A stretch of 14,836 nt of DNA from NCBI RefSeq assembly GCF_910578895.1, contig NZ_CAJTSC010000050.1:1-14836 (forward strand), read 5' to 3'. Positions 14,777-14,836 of the stretch are shown here, one piece after another. Every line of letters starts with the position of its first letter. The first letter of the stretch is position 1. Origin of the DNA: an uncultured Bacteroides sp. GTDB taxonomy: Bacteria; Bacteroidota; Bacteroidia; Bacteroidales; Bacteroidaceae. Position numbers and translations under genes: made by a program. The notes under the pieces were generated by a model. It worked only from the letters and a program-made list of their open reading frames with translations. It was not told where the DNA came from and ran no database searches.

Positions 14777-14836
14777 TCACTGAAATAAAATCTGATTTCT
14801 TCTTTTCGGAAGACGGGTTTTGAAAATGTCTAACTA

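Noticed and set aside
1..14836. CRISPR, tRNA, rRNA, insertion sequence or defence island
   Set aside because: No spaced direct repeats, cloverleaf, rRNA-like stretch, transposase, integrase or nuclease/toxin domain could be seen on either strand.

Overview
The window looks like a chromosomal segment of a gut-type Bacteroidales bacterium, most likely Bacteroides or a close relative. The signs are very weak or absent Shine-Dalgarno sequences, candidate promoters of the Bacteroides -7 type (TAnnTTTG), a capsule locus made of GT2/GT32/GT4 enzymes with an EpsG-like polymerase, and a pheT that is not next to pheS. The species is inferred from style, not proven. Every gene I accept lies on the + strand. 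I see no tRNA, rRNA, insertion sequence, integrase or CRISPR array.

Region 1 (1-8467) is the 3' part of a capsule or O-antigen type polysaccharide locus. In order it holds: the C-terminal part of a CMP-nonulosonate (sialic-acid-like) synthetase, cut by the window edge; a DUF115/Maf-like putative glycosyltransferase; a Wzx-type flippase; a GT32 glycosyltransferase; a GT2 glycosyltransferase; an EpsG/Wzy-like polymerase; two GT4 glycosyltransferases; and a 75-residue winged-helix-like protein. From the GT32 gene on, the genes are packed with gaps of 8-13 nt or short overlaps (ATGA, TGATG, 23 nt). A strong intrinsic terminator at 8427-8467 closes the locus. Together they would activate a nonulosonic acid, build a lipid-linked repeat unit, flip it and polymerise it. 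Base composition changes from gene to gene, as expected of a mosaic locus.

Region 2 (about 8548-12223) is housekeeping: pheT (phenylalanyl-tRNA synthetase beta chain), a YebC/PmpR-family protein, and a small cysteine-rich TSCPD protein whose ATG overlaps the yebC stop codon. A perfect 12-bp stem with a T tract ends the unit.

Region 3 (about 12261-14694) is a probable three-gene unit: an Nramp-type Mn/Fe transporter (MntH), a methylated-DNA-protein cysteine methyltransferase (Ogt/Ada C-terminal type) starting inside the MntH stop codon, and a C_GCAxxG_C_C putative redox protein 27 nt further on. A candidate promoter near the right edge probably serves a gene outside the window.

Nothing here is a clear new defence or mobile system. 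The most promising leads are the pairing of a nonulosonate-activating enzyme with a DUF115/Maf-like protein in a capsule locus, the small winged-helix-like protein as the last gene of that locus, and the overlap-coupled metal transporter / alkylation repair / redox gene set.
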